From the NCBI RefSeq assembly GCF_003024525.3, contig NZ_CP035934.2:1984001-2048000 (forward strand): DNA of 64,000 bases, in the 5' to 3' direction. Below, piece after piece: positions 9,249-18,068 of this stretch. Below the pieces are notes generated by a model. That model was given only the letters and a program-made list of their open reading frames with translations. It ran no database searches and was not told the origin of the DNA. The stretch is from Acinetobacter cumulans (GTDB lineage: Bacteria; Pseudomonadota; Gammaproteobacteria; Pseudomonadales; Moraxellaceae). Each line of letters starts with the position of its first letter. The stretch's first letter is position 1. A program made the position numbers and the translations under genes.

Positions 9249-10184
9249 CTATTTAACTGTGTTTAAAAATTTCAAATACGGCTGTGCCACCAATTGCTCT
9301 GCCTCTAAGATCGGCATGTGACCCACTCCATTTAAAATTAAAGGTGCTTCACTCTTTTTAAATAAGCCATGTAACTCCTGTGCAACCTCAACATTAATTA
9401 CTTGATCATTTCGCCCCCAAATAATCATCACAGGTGCATCAATCATTCGTGTCGCCATGGCAAAAGATTCTGGCGTATAGAGTTTTGACATTTCCACCAA
9501 AGTCGAAACCATTTTATGGGTATTTTTAGACTGCGCAATCATAAGCTTTTCTTGCGCCACCTTTAACTCTTGTGGAATAAACGGAGGCGCTTGCATGGCA
9601 ATGTTCATCAATCGATCAAAATCACCAGGCTTTTCTACCACAATATTCCTTAATTGTTCTGGGTTTTTAAGATAGGCCGTATTGGCTGACTTATACACGC
9701 CTGCAGCATCTACCAAAAGTAATGATTTAACTTCTGTTGGGTATTGAGCCGCATATAACATTGCAATAGCACCTCCCATTGAATGGCCAGCAAGATGCAA
9801 GTTTGGGTCAAATTTTGCTGCATCTGCAAAACGACGCAACTTTTCAGTTAAGTTTGGAATGGATAAATCAAAATTTTCTGGCGTTTTGGTTTCACCATGC
9901 GCAGGTAGGTCTGGAATAATCACATGATAATAAGGTGTAAAATAACGTGCGATACGATTCCAATTATCTCGTGTACCAGACAGTCCATGTAACAATAATA
10001 AGGTTGGCTTAGAACGACTCCCGCCTTCACTATAGCGCCATTCAACCTCACCCACTTTTAGAGTTTTACTTTCTAGTCCTGCCCAAGTGCGTTCTTGCTG
10101 TAAAATATTTTGAAAATTAATTTCAGCTGCATTTAATAAACCACTGATGAAAAACAGCAGCAAAGCACTCAAATAAGCCTTCAT
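9249..10184 (-). CDS. exported alpha/beta hydrolase
   Basis: The start at 10184 gives 311 aa opening with a signal peptide (MKAYLSALLLFFISGLLNA, then A/E). Longer starts upstream would bury this signal behind 28 polar residues. A GGAG site stands about 9 bases before the chosen ATG. The hydrolase fold shows the oxyanion HGLSG motif at 66-70, the nucleophile elbow GHSMGG with Ser135, the acid Asp260 in WGRND, and His289 in GVGHMP. It should cleave an ester, amide or similar bond in the periplasm or at the cell surface; the substrate is unknown. The fold resembles the lipase/meta-cleavage-product hydrolase branch. Confidence 0.85.
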   Translation of the reverse strand: MKAYLSALLLFFISGLLNAAEINFQNILQQERTWAGLESKTLKVGEVEWRYSEGGSRSKPTLLLLHGLSGTRDNWNRIARYFTPYYHVIIPDLPAHGETKTPENFDLSIPNLTEKLRRFADAAKFDPNLHLAGHSMGGAIAMLYAAQYPTEVKSLLLVDAAGVYKSANTAYLKNPEQLRNIVVEKPGDFDRLMNIAMQAPPFIPQELKVAQEKLMIAQSKNTHKMVSTLVEMSKLYTPESFAMATRMIDAPVMIIWGRNDQVINVEVAQELHGLFKKSEAPLILNGVGHMPILEAEQLVAQPYLKFLNTVK

Positions 10185-10296
10185 AGCCTTGATCTCCATT
10201 TCAATATTTTCCACGTTTTCTTCTATATTTGATTTATTCGTATCCTCCATAAAAAAGCATTTGCCCAAAAGTCGCTATCCGACCAAAATCAGCCAC

Positions 10297-10323
10297 AAAA
10301 AAAACCAGCTCAAAAGCTGGTTT
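10297..10323 (-). terminator. terminator of the Ig-repeat gene
   Basis: On the minus strand AAACCAGCT / AGCTGGTTT pair around a 4-base loop and run into a T tract. It lies 13 bases past the stop codon of the Ig-repeat gene and separates it from the hydrolase gene. Confidence 0.85.
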
Positions 10324-10335
10324 AGTCACATTTTA

Positions 10336-11421
10336 CTAGCCAATCCAATTGTTTTGTTGGAGTCCGTCATCAAGTAAATTTGACGTCGTTGCAGTATGCA
10401 ACGGAATACTTTGAGAGTGTACGGAGCTCGTCGCTACTGCATGATCCGCATAAAGCACATCCTCTTGATGGGCTGTTAAAAGTGCCGATAAATCTACGCT
10501 TGTCGCAACATCATCTGAATATGTGGGTGCTTCACTACTGTTAGCGTTTTCTGCTAAAAGTAAAATGTCGGTGATTTGCACTTCGGTTTCATTTTCAAAA
10601 AAAGCCAATTTTGCAACTTGAATTTCAGCTGAACGTACACCCTGCTCATTTTCAGTCACAATTGAAGCAAAACCACCGTGTTTGATGGGATTATCCATAG
10701 CCCACTGGCCAGATGCATCACTATATGTTACGTACTCTTGCGCATTTACAATTACAATCACTTTATGCTGGGCAGATGCTGTACCCGATAAAATATCGCC
10801 ATTTACCATTACCTGAGGAATTTCTGGCATTTGCGGTATTTCAGGCATTAAAATTGCCAGACCAATCTGCTCAGATTGAAGCCCGCTGTCACTTTCAGCA
10901 TAGAGCATTAAACTGCCACCATTGATAATTGGATTTTCAATGCTCCAATGGCCATCCGCATCAGTTGGTATACGATACTCCACACCCTCAGCATGAATCA
11001 CAATCGTTACATTTGCATCTGCAGTCCCACTTAAATACGCGCCTTGCTCCAAAATTACAGGCACAGCAGGTGCCGTTACAATTTCAGGTGCTGGAATCAC
11101 AGCAATGCTAATCTCTTCTGAGCGCAAGCCAAATGAATTTACAGCATAAAGCGTTAAACTGCCCCCATTGATCATTGGGTTTTCGATATTCCAGTTGCCA
11201 TGCGCATCTGCCCGAACACGATATTCTACATCAGTTGCCACAAGCACGACGGTTGCATAAGGATCTGCAGTCCCAACCAAATAGGCTTGGCTTTCAATTA
11301 TTTCTGGCGTTGTTGGAGTTAATTGTATTTGCAATGCGCTCAGGAAGTTTTTATACAATGCAAATAAATCAATCAAATTGAATTGTGCTGGCTCAATCAG
11401 ATTGAACTTATTTATTTTCAT
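10336..11421 (-). CDS. Ig-repeat protein, small Bap-like putative adhesin
   Basis: This 361-aa protein holds three tandem bacterial Ig-like repeats at about residues 38-108, 120-190 and 203-270, each with G-T-A near the start, a D-A-x-G-x-W strand (W77, W159, W240) and a GG-S/A strand. The period is 81-82 residues and is visible in the DNA too. There is no Sec signal peptide. The N-terminus (NLIDLFALYKNFLSALQIQL) and the acidic, Ser/Thr-rich tail with DISALL-like and LLDDGL motifs ending in WIG resemble type-I-secreted Bap-family adhesins in miniature. The start has a strong GGGGGA site. No type I secretion genes are adjacent. A role in attachment is inferred. Confidence 0.7.
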   Translation of the reverse strand: MKINKFNLIEPAQFNLIDLFALYKNFLSALQIQLTPTTPEIIESQAYLVGTADPYATVVLVATDVEYRVRADAHGNWNIENPMINGGSLTLYAVNSFGLRSEEISIAVIPAPEIVTAPAVPVILEQGAYLSGTADANVTIVIHAEGVEYRIPTDADGHWSIENPIINGGSLMLYAESDSGLQSEQIGLAILMPEIPQMPEIPQVMVNGDILSGTASAQHKVIVIVNAQEYVTYSDASGQWAMDNPIKHGGFASIVTENEQGVRSAEIQVAKLAFFENETEVQITDILLLAENANSSEAPTYSDDVATSVDLSALLTAHQEDVLYADHAVATSSVHSQSIPLHTATTSNLLDDGLQQNNWIG

Positions 11422-11514
11422 TTTCTATTCCCCCAAATATATTCAGTATTTATAAATGCAATTTTTTACGCATCAGCAGACTAACATGCATTTTATAAAA
11501 CTTTGAAATATAAA

Positions 11515-11544
11515 TAAAAAAACCAGCCCTTAGGCTAGTTTTTT
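11515..11544 (-). terminator. terminator of ppiD
   Basis: On the minus strand an AACTAGCC / GGCTGGTT stem (one wobble pair) is followed by a run of seven T. It lies 20 bases past the ppiD stop. Confidence 0.85.
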
Positions 11545-11563
11545 ACATGAAGCTGATCACATT

Positions 11564-13426
11564 TTATTTAATTTTGGCATGTGCCTTCAAATAACGAGTG
11601 TAATCATCAAACTCTTGCTGACCGCGAAGTTGTTGATACAACTTCTGTAGCTCTGTCACTTGTTCAGCTGGAATTGCACTCACATTTTTATTCACATTTG
11701 TTACCGCAACCACCACCAATTCATTTGGCATACTAGCTGTCGTTACAGACCAAAAACCTGCTTTTGGCGCAGCCACACTAAATGCGGCGCGCTGCAAGTC
11801 ACGTTTTAGTAGACCATCTGCACGTGTAAATGTGCCTGCATTTTCAAAGCTCAAACCTGTTTTAACAACATCTGCTACTGGTTTTGTTTTGAATTCATTT
11901 AATACAGTTTGAATTTTAGCTTTTACAGCATCATACGCTTTTTGTTCAATCAGTTTAGCTTTAACCAAAGGCTTAACAGCATTTAAAGACTGCTCACCAG
12001 CTTGATGATAATCACGTACTTTCAACCAAACAACATCGCCATTACTTAACTGAATGCTACTCGAAACGTTACGATCACCGTTTTTCACATCATCATTAAA
12101 GATTTTAGATTTTGTCGCATTTTCGCTTAAAACCGGATGACGCGAAGCTAAAGTTAAACCTTTAACAGTTTGAACTGATACGCCTTTAACGTCTTGCGAA
12201 ATCACATCAAGTGCATCACTACTTACCACTTGGTCATTTAACGTATTGACCGTATCAGCAAAAGCATTGGCTTTTTTAGCAACAAGTAATTCTTCTGCTA
12301 AACGTGCTTTTTGTGTTTCAAATGCAGGTACACTTGCAACCGCACCTTCAACTTCAATTAAGTGATAACCAAATTTCGTTTTTACAGGTGCAGAAACTTG
12401 ACCTACTTTTGCAGTTGCAACAGTTTGATCAAAGGTATCACCATAAGCGCCCTTACTATATACAGCAAGCTTACCGCCTTGTGCTTTAGACGCAGGATCT
12501 TCCGAGAACTGTGCTGCCGCTTTATCAAAGCTTAAACCTGCTTTAATTTTGTCAGCTACAGATACAGCCAAAGCTTTTGCTTCAGCATCTGTACGATCAC
12601 CTGCTGTAATCAAAATATGCTTCACAATTGGCTGAGCATCTTTTTTCAGTTTTTCAGCATAATCATTATACGCTTGCTGTAATTCAGCTTCACTTGGCGC
12701 TGTATTTACTGCTGGTAAATTAGCAGGGCTCAAAACAACAAAATCAACATCAGCAGAAGTTGGCTGTTTAAACTGAGCTTTATGTTTTTCAAAATAAGCT
12801 GCAATTTCAGCATCAGTCACTTTAACTGCTTTTTTGTATTCATCTAAATGAATGCTCGCCAACTGAATGCTGCGCTGTTCAGTTTGTAAATTTGCAATTT
12901 GTTGGATATCAACCTTACTGACCAATGGATTATCAGTAAAAGTCGTCGATAGCATTTTAAGTGCATGATCTTGACGTAAATTGTCTAAAAATTGACGATT
13001 CGTCATACCAATAGAAGCCAAATATTTAGCAAACATCTCATCCGAAAACACACCATTTTCTTGGAAACTTGGCTGTTGATGAATCATTTGGATTAATTGC
13101 TGATCACTTAAGCTAATACCCAATTTTTCAGCTTGTTGTAATAGTAACTGACGTGAAATCAGTGTATCCATCGCTTTATTGTTGATGAAATCTAAATTTA
13201 AAAGAGTTTCATCACCATTTACGTACGCTAAATACTGATCTTTAAATGATTTCGTGACATTTTCTAATTCTTTTTGCGAAATGTCTGTTCCATTTACGGA
13301 TTTCACAGCATCTTTTGACCCGCCACTAAAATAACCCTCAATACCAACCAATGCTAAAGGGGTTAAAAACAAAACGAGCAAAACTTTGCCTAGCCAGCCC
13401 TTGATGACTTTGCGAAAAGATTCCAT
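11564..13426 (-). CDS. ppiD: periplasmic folding chaperone / parvulin PpiD
   Basis: This 620-aa protein begins with a cytoplasmic stub (MESFRKVIKGW) and one membrane anchor near residues 13-32, followed by a SurA-N-like chaperone region. The parvulin domain spans about residues 260-360, recognisable by VKHILI, the FSEDPASKAQGG stretch and KTKFGYHLIEV. A long C-terminal helical segment follows. PpiD is tethered to the inner membrane and helps newly exported proteins fold near the Sec translocon. It lies just downstream of hupB, the same order as the E. coli hupB-ppiD neighbourhood. Confidence 0.95.
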   Translation of the reverse strand: MESFRKVIKGWLGKVLLVLFLTPLALVGIEGYFSGGSKDAVKSVNGTDISQKELENVTKSFKDQYLAYVNGDETLLNLDFINNKAMDTLISRQLLLQQAEKLGISLSDQQLIQMIHQQPSFQENGVFSDEMFAKYLASIGMTNRQFLDNLRQDHALKMLSTTFTDNPLVSKVDIQQIANLQTEQRSIQLASIHLDEYKKAVKVTDAEIAAYFEKHKAQFKQPTSADVDFVVLSPANLPAVNTAPSEAELQQAYNDYAEKLKKDAQPIVKHILITAGDRTDAEAKALAVSVADKIKAGLSFDKAAAQFSEDPASKAQGGKLAVYSKGAYGDTFDQTVATAKVGQVSAPVKTKFGYHLIEVEGAVASVPAFETQKARLAEELLVAKKANAFADTVNTLNDQVVSSDALDVISQDVKGVSVQTVKGLTLASRHPVLSENATKSKIFNDDVKNGDRNVSSSIQLSNGDVVWLKVRDYHQAGEQSLNAVKPLVKAKLIEQKAYDAVKAKIQTVLNEFKTKPVADVVKTGLSFENAGTFTRADGLLKRDLQRAAFSVAAPKAGFWSVTTASMPNELVVVAVTNVNKNVSAIPAEQVTELQKLYQQLRGQQEFDDYTRYLKAHAKIK

Positions 13427-13514
13427 AAGTAATCCAATATTTTATTTGCGACTGATTCTAACTGAAAACCAAAGTTGAATGAATGTGTTGAGCGAATAAA
13501 TCACATTTATCCAT

Positions 13515-13540
13515 AAAAAAACGCGCCAAAGAGGCGCGTT
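13515..13540 (-). terminator. terminator of hupB
   Basis: On the minus strand AACGCGCC / GGCGCGTT form a GC-rich 8-base-pair stem followed by a T run, 16 bases past the hupB stop. Confidence 0.9.
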
Positions 13541-13555
13541 TAGTAGATTAGTAAC

Positions 13556-13828
13556 TTACGCTACTGAATCTTTCAAGCCTTTACCAGCTTTAAAGCTTGG
13601 TACTTTGCTTGCTTTAATTTCTAAAGTTGCACCAGTTTGTGGGTTACGGCCAGTACGTGCTGCACGCTCTTTCACATTGAAAGTACCGAAACCAACTAAA
13701 GTTACTGTATCGCCAGCTTTTAGCGCTTCAGTGATCGAAGCAATTGTCGCATCCAAAGCTTTACCTGCGTCAGCCTTAGATAATCCCCCTTTTTCTGCAA
13801 TTGCATCAATTAATTCTGATTTATTCAT
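13556..13828 (-). CDS. hupB: DNA-binding protein HU
   Basis: The 90-aa length and the N-terminus [25 protein letters not shown] are those of HU. The DNA-binding arm is seen as [30 protein letters not shown] bends DNA and compacts the nucleoid as a dimer. The ribosome site is AGAGGA 10 bases upstream. An own promoter and terminator make it monocistronic. HU and IHF share the fold, but the sequence is closer to HU-beta. Confidence 0.95.
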   Translation of the reverse strand: MNKSELIDAIAEKGGLSKADAGKALDATIASITEALKAGDTVTLVGFGTFNVKERAARTGRNPQTGATLEIKASKVPSFKAGKGLKDSVA

Positions 13829-13894
13829 GAAAATTACGTCCTCTTAATATCGTTTATTTAAGGTCCAGAAAATAGTTTATTTCGCCATAGCGCC

Positions 13895-13924
13895 TTTATA
13901 GCAATGCTTTGGGGGTAAAGGCAA
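13895..13924 (-). promoter_or_regulatory. candidate sigma70 promoter of hupB
   Basis: On the minus strand TTGCCT and TATAAA are separated by 18 bases. This places transcription start roughly 60 bases upstream of the hupB start codon. Read by eye; not tested. Confidence 0.55.
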
Positions 13925-13997
13925 TACTTCTGATCCTCTTTTTTTGCAAAATAAGAGAGAAAAAATCCTTGATAAATAAATAATGTGGATCGTACTC

Positions 13998-14468
13998 TTA
14001 TTTTTTCTTTAATTGATCTTTTATTTGAGCCTGCTCTTCTGCCAAAGCATCAACTTTTGCATGTAATTGTAAAAGAAGCTTTTCTAAATGCTGTAAATCC
14101 TTTGGAGTAATTAAGCCGAGTCGGTTTAAAGAGTGATTAACGCTATTGTCGAGCAGTTTTTCAACTTTATCTTTTGTATCTGTTACGGACTCTTTGGCTT
14201 TCTCTGAAACTTTCTCTACGGTTTGGTCAGCAATTTCAGTGGTTTTAGATTCTAGCTCTTCCCCCACCTTGACTAAAGAGTCAAATAACTTATTTCCCTC
14301 TTCCTCAGCACGTGAAAAAGCACCTAAACCAGCGAGCCAAATTTGCTTGGTATACTTACGAAAATCGAGTACTGATTTACGGCTAGAATGCCTCGTTCGC
14401 TTAGTCTCAACACTATTTTGCTCAGCTTGCTCGTCGTGCTTTTCTTCTTCTATATTTATTTGATCCAT
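13998..14468 (-). CDS. phasin-like polyhydroxyalkanoate granule protein
   Basis: At 156 aa, the N-terminal 30 residues are charged. The core RKYTKQIWLAGLGAFSRAEEEGNKLF is the typical opening of the PhaF/PhaI phasin domain, with an amphipathic helix that would lie on the PHA granule surface. It is followed by a long charged helix (VGEELESKTTEIADQTVEKV) likely to form a coiled coil, and a short C-terminal coiled coil (LEKLLLQLHAKVDALAEEQAQI). No PHA synthase gene is in the window, so the granule link is from family only. Confidence 0.8.
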   Translation of the reverse strand: MDQINIEEEKHDEQAEQNSVETKRTRHSSRKSVLDFRKYTKQIWLAGLGAFSRAEEEGNKLFDSLVKVGEELESKTTEIADQTVEKVSEKAKESVTDTKDKVEKLLDNSVNHSLNRLGLITPKDLQHLEKLLLQLHAKVDALAEEQAQIKDQLKKK

Positions 14469-14658
14469 CTATCAGGACGCTCCTAGCTATTTTATATGCA
14501 ATTGTATACAGCAAATTGCAATTTCATACCATATTAACAAACTTAGTACTTGATAGATTTGCTAAACTGTTCTACAAAGCAACTTAATTCACGTGTTTTT
14601 GTTACACCTGAAAGATTTAACAAGCAGGATGCTTTCTTCAGGTAAGGATTGATTATTT

Positions 14659-15306
14659 ATGAGTGATGCGCAACAGAGAAAAGATCAAACTCATCTGCTC
14701 CTCACAATGACTCTAATTGTTTTAGAAACAGTTTTCTCTTTTATTTTAAAACATGACCGCGTTGTGGCACTTCAAGCTAAAAAGTTTGTAGACCAAAAAA
14801 TTGCGATTAAAATCAATAGTTACATTCCTTACTTTGATTTTTATGTGCAATTTTCAGACCATGGTATTTTGTTTGATGAAAAAGCACCTGAAAAAGCTGT
14901 TGATCTTGATGTCCGCACCACCCTCATGGATTTAATCAAAATTTTTATTTTTGGTAATCGTCGTAGCATTAAAGGGATGCGCATTGATGGCGATATCGTA
15001 TTAAAAGACGAATTTCGTGATTTGCTTTCATTATTTAGCCTACCAAAACTACTTTCAGATTGGAAACACTGGCTTTCTGAAGCACCAAATGACCAAGATA
15101 TTACTGCGTCTAAAAAGCGTATCGCACCGCTTTTAGAAAAAATTGATCAACAACGATCTAAAATCAACACATTACAAGTTGAAGTAAAACAATATAAAAA
15201 TCGAATTAAACGTATTGAGCGTCGTCAAAAGCGGATTAATTTAATCTTTACAATGATTACTGTTCTATTAATCGTGTTACTAGTGTATAATGTTTGGCCT
15301 GCTTAA
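14659..15306 (+). CDS. SCP2/UbiJ-like protein with C-terminal membrane anchor
   Basis: This 215-aa protein starts with a helix, then carries an SCP2-like segment (about residues 45-125): FYVQFSDHGILFD, DLDVRTTLMDLIKIF and MRIDGDIVLKDEFRDLL. This order of strands and the G-D-x-x-L-x-D/x-F-R-D-L-L turn recall UbiJ, the lipid-binding accessory factor of ubiquinone synthesis. A charged coiled coil (about 155-192) and one C-terminal membrane helix (about 194-213) follow. UbiJ is normally encoded between ubiE and ubiB; here the gene stands alone between a phasin gene and iscR. Function is inferred from fold resemblance only. Confidence 0.6.
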   Translation: MSDAQQRKDQTHLLLTMTLIVLETVFSFILKHDRVVALQAKKFVDQKIAIKINSYIPYFDFYVQFSDHGILFDEKAPEKAVDLDVRTTLMDLIKIFIFGNRRSIKGMRIDGDIVLKDEFRDLLSLFSLPKLLSDWKHWLSEAPNDQDITASKKRIAPLLEKIDQQRSKINTLQVEVKQYKNRIKRIERRQKRINLIFTMITVLLIVLLVYNVWPA

Positions 15307-15353
15307 CTGCATAATTTTGCAGTAAAAATAAAACCATTCAACTGTACTTAAAA

Positions 15354-15386
15354 AAACTTGACTATTTTAGTCAGGATTCTTAAAAT
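15354..15386 (+). promoter_or_regulatory. isc operon promoter with overlapping type-1 IscR box
   Basis: TTGACT (15358-15363) and TAAAAT (15381-15386) are separated by exactly 17 bases, a near-consensus sigma70 promoter. The 25 bases from 15354 match the E. coli type-1 IscR site at about 22 of 25 positions by my count, with the palindromic GACT-ATTTT-AGTC core centred on the -35 and spacer. Binding of [2Fe-2S]-IscR would block RNA polymerase, so autorepression is expected. The iscR ATG is 33 bases past the -10 element. Confidence 0.8.
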
Positions 15387-15419
15387 CTACACATCTAGTC
15401 TAAACATGTGTATCGAATC

Positions 15420-15893
15420 ATGCGCTTAACAACTCGCGGTCGTTACGCAGTGACTGCTCTACTTGATCTAGCTTTGCAGCCAACTGAACAAACGATCACT
15501 CTTGCAGAAATTGCGGCTCGCCAGACAATTTCAGTTGCATATTTAGAGCAGCTATTTGCGAAATTAAAACGCCACGGCTTAGTTTCTAGTATTCGCGGTG
15601 CAAACGGCGGTTATCACCTAGCTCGTAGTGCTGAAGAAATCACAGTTTTAGAAATCATTGAAGCTGTAAACGAAACTGTTGATGCAACACGTTGTGACCA
15701 TAAAGGCAACTGTCAAAATGGTGCAATGTGCTTAACTCACGACTTATGGCAAGAACTCTCCCACCACATTGCCGATTATCTCGCAAAAATCACACTTGCA
15801 GACCTTGTAGCTCGTGACAACGTACAAACCGTTGCCATTCGCCAAAATTCTTCAAACTTTGATTCAGCTCTTCTATCGGTTACAGGTATTTGA
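15420..15893 (+). CDS. iscR: Fe-S cluster regulator IscR
   Basis: The start at [16 protein letters not shown] (15420) gives 157 aa; an in-frame upstream codon adds only four residues. An Rrf2-type winged helix occupies the N-terminus. The cluster ligands C92, C98, C104 and H107 are all at the E. coli positions. IscR with a [2Fe-2S] cluster represses the isc operon. The start lacks a strong Shine-Dalgarno sequence. It is the first gene of the isc operon; iscS begins 1 base after its stop codon. Confidence 0.97.
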   Translation: MRLTTRGRYAVTALLDLALQPTEQTITLAEIAARQTISVAYLEQLFAKLKRHGLVSSIRGANGGYHLARSAEEITVLEIIEAVNETVDATRCDHKGNCQNGAMCLTHDLWQELSHHIADYLAKITLADLVARDNVQTVAIRQNSSNFDSALLSVTGI

Positions 15894-15894
15894 C

Positions 15895-17112
15895 ATGAAA
15901 CGTCCTATTTATCTTGATTATGCAGCAACAACTCCTGTAGACCCTCAAGTTGCTGAACGTATGATGGAGTGCCTAACATTTGATGGCACTTTCGGTAATG
16001 CTGCTTCTCGCTCGCACGCTTACGGCTGGCAAGCAGAAGAAAAAGTTGAATACGCACGTGAACAAGTTGCAAATCTTGTTAAAGCTGATCCACGTGAAAT
16101 CGTATGGACTTCTGGTGCAACTGAGTCTGACAACCTTGCACTTAAAGGTGTTGCTCAATTCTATGCATCTAAAGGCAAACATATCATTACCTCTAAAATT
16201 GAACATAAAGCAATTTTAGATACATGCCGTGAGCTTGAAGAAGAAGGCTTTGAAATCACTTACCTTGAACCAGAAGCAAAAACAGGTCTAATTACACCTG
16301 AAATGGTTCAAGCCGCACTTCGCCCAGATACAATTCTTGTTTCACTTATGATGGTAAACAACGAAATTGGTACTGTGACTGACGTTGCTGCAATTGGTGA
16401 ATTAACTCGCGCAAATAAAACTTACTTCCACGTTGATGCTGCTCAAGCAGCAGGTAAAGTCGAAATTGATCTTTCAACTTTAAAAGTGGACTTGATGAGT
16501 TTTTCTGCGCACAAAATTTATGGCCCTAAAGGTATTGGTGCTTTATTTGTACGTCGTTCACCGCGTGTACGCGTAAAAGCACAAATGCATGGTGGCGGTC
16601 ATGAACGTGGTATGCGTTCTGGTACTCTAGCGACTCACCAAATCGTGGGTATGGGTGAAGCATTTGAACTTGCTGGCAAAAACTTGCAAGCAGAACAAAC
16701 TCGCCTACGCGTACTTCGTGACAAGCTTTGGAATGGCTTACAAGGTTTAGAACAAGTGTTCTTAAACGGTCATCCAGAACACAACGTAGCAAACTATCTA
16801 AACGTAAGCTTCAACTTTGTTGAAGGTGAATCGTTAATGATGTCATTGAAAGACGCAGCTGTATCTTCTGGTTCAGCATGTACTTCAGCAACATTAGAAC
16901 CTTCATACGTTCTACGTGCTTTAGGTCTTTCAGACGAATTAGCACACAGCTCTATCCGCTTCAGCTTTGGTAAATACACAACTGAAGAAGATATTGATCA
17001 CGTGTTACAAGTAACTATCGCTGCTGTTGAGAAATTGCGTGAGCTTTCTCCACTTTGGGATATGTACAAAGAAGGTATCGACCTTTCTACTGTTGAATGG
17101 GCTGAACACTGA
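15895..17112 (+). CDS. iscS: cysteine desulfurase IscS
   Basis: The start at [14 protein letters not shown] gives 405 aa, close to the E. coli length. The pyridoxal-phosphate lysine is K207 in [10 protein letters not shown] and the persulfide cysteine is C329 in SSGSACTS. IscS takes sulfur from L-cysteine and passes it to IscU and to tRNA thiolation partners. A longer in-frame start at 15814 lies inside iscR and is rejected. A stem-loop follows the gene. Confidence 0.98.
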   Translation: MKRPIYLDYAATTPVDPQVAERMMECLTFDGTFGNAASRSHAYGWQAEEKVEYAREQVANLVKADPREIVWTSGATESDNLALKGVAQFYASKGKHIITSKIEHKAILDTCRELEEEGFEITYLEPEAKTGLITPEMVQAALRPDTILVSLMMVNNEIGTVTDVAAIGELTRANKTYFHVDAAQAAGKVEIDLSTLKVDLMSFSAHKIYGPKGIGALFVRRSPRVRVKAQMHGGGHERGMRSGTLATHQIVGMGEAFELAGKNLQAEQTRLRVLRDKLWNGLQGLEQVFLNGHPEHNVANYLNVSFNFVEGESLMMSLKDAAVSSGSACTSATLEPSYVLRALGLSDELAHSSIRFSFGKYTTEEDIDHVLQVTIAAVEKLRELSPLWDMYKEGIDLSTVEWAEH

Positions 17113-17123
17113 TTCACCCTCGT

Positions 17124-17151
17124 GAGATAGCTTTTAATTAAAGGCTATCTC
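17124..17151 (+). promoter_or_regulatory. stem-loop between iscS and iscU
   Basis: GAGATAGC and GCTATCTC form an 8-base-pair stem whose loop, rich in A and T, can extend by further AT pairs. It lies 11 bases after the iscS stop and has no T run after it, so it is more likely an mRNA-stability or processing element than a terminator. Confidence 0.5.
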
Positions 17152-17218
17152 ATTGATTAATGTTATTTCACCCCCATATTAAATCTTAAAGGCTGACCCC
17201 GAGGTTTGGAGAAGCATC

Positions 17219-17605
17219 ATGGCTTATAGCGAAAAAGTAATTGATCATTACGAAAACCCTCGTAATGTTGGTGTTTTAGACAAAAACGCTGAAAATGTTG
17301 GTACTGGCATGGTTGGTGCTCCAGCATGTGGCGACGTTATGCGTCTACAAATTCAAGTTGATGATAACGGCGTGATTGAAGAAGCACGTTTCAAAACTTA
17401 TGGTTGTGGTTCTGCAATTGCATCTAGCTCTTTAGTAACTGAATGGCTAAAAGGCAAAACCTTAGATGAAGCTCAAGCGATCAAAAACATCGACATCGCA
17501 ACTGAACTTGCACTACCACCAGTAAAAGTACACTGTTCTGTACTTGCTGAAGATGCCATTAAAGCTGCTGTAGAAGACTACCGTAGCAAAAAAACAAAAG
17601 CTTAA
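17219..17605 (+). CDS. iscU: Fe-S scaffold IscU
   Basis: At 128 aa it has the cluster-binding residues C37, D39, C63 and C106 in the usual settings (APACGD, YGCGSA, KVHCS). The HscA-recognition motif LPPVK is present just before C106. IscU assembles a [2Fe-2S] cluster from sulfur supplied by IscS. The gene is preceded by GGAG and lies 106 bases after iscS. Confidence 0.98.
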   Translation: MAYSEKVIDHYENPRNVGVLDKNAENVGTGMVGAPACGDVMRLQIQVDDNGVIEEARFKTYGCGSAIASSSLVTEWLKGKTLDEAQAIKNIDIATELALPPVKVHCSVLAEDAIKAAVEDYRSKKTKA

Positions 17606-17642
17606 TTTTCTAAGTTTTTGAAATAGATATCACGGAGTTTTC

Positions 17643-17963
17643 ATGATCCACTTAACTGAAAATGCGGCTGCTCATATTAGCAATTACCTAAAAAATCGTG
17701 GTAAAGGTGAAGGCATTCGCGTTGGCGTGAAAACTTCAGGCTGTTCAGGTTTGGCTTATGTTCTTGAGTTTGTTGATGAAACAAATGAACATGACCAAGT
17801 CTTTGAACAGTTTGGCGTTAAAGTTTTTACAGACCCAAAAAGCCTAGTTTATCTCGAAGGTTTAGAGATGGATTATGTTAAAAATGGCCTGAATGAAGGC
17901 TTCGAATTTAACAACCCAAATAAAAAAGGTGAATGTGGTTGCGGTGAATCTTTCACTGTTTAA
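17643..17963 (+). CDS. iscA: A-type Fe-S carrier IscA
   Basis: At 106 aa it has the three conserved cysteines C34 (TSGCSG), C98 and C100 (CGCGES). A-type carriers take clusters or iron to target apoproteins. It starts 37 bases after iscU, preceded by ACGGAG. Two hairpins separate it from hscB. Confidence 0.97.
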   Translation: MIHLTENAAAHISNYLKNRGKGEGIRVGVKTSGCSGLAYVLEFVDETNEHDQVFEQFGVKVFTDPKSLVYLEGLEMDYVKNGLNEGFEFNNPNKKGECGCGESFTV

Positions 17964-17988
17964 TCTTAGCTTTATGCCTTCTTTATGC

Positions 17989-18041
17989 ATTAAAACAGTG
18001 TAAAATCACTGTTTTAATTGCATTTAATGCAACATTTTTTT
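17989..18041 (+). promoter_or_regulatory. tandem hairpins between iscA and hscB, second terminator-like
   Basis: A perfect 12-base-pair stem (17989-18000 with 18007-18018) is followed directly by TTGCAT/ATGCAA (18018-18032) and then CATTTTTTT. The second is a weak intrinsic-terminator shape, so it may attenuate transcription into hscB-hscA-fdx. Confidence 0.55.
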
Positions 18042-18068
18042 GCACATCAATCGCGGAATACATCTCCC

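Noticed and set aside
11163..11260. DNA repeat within the Ig protein as a mobile element
   Set aside because: The 246-base period equals the Ig repeat in protein frame, so it is a coding repeat.
15814..15894. Longer IscS start inside iscR
   Set aside because: It overlaps iscR and adds 27 residues absent from IscS proteins; the ATG at 15895 matches the family start.
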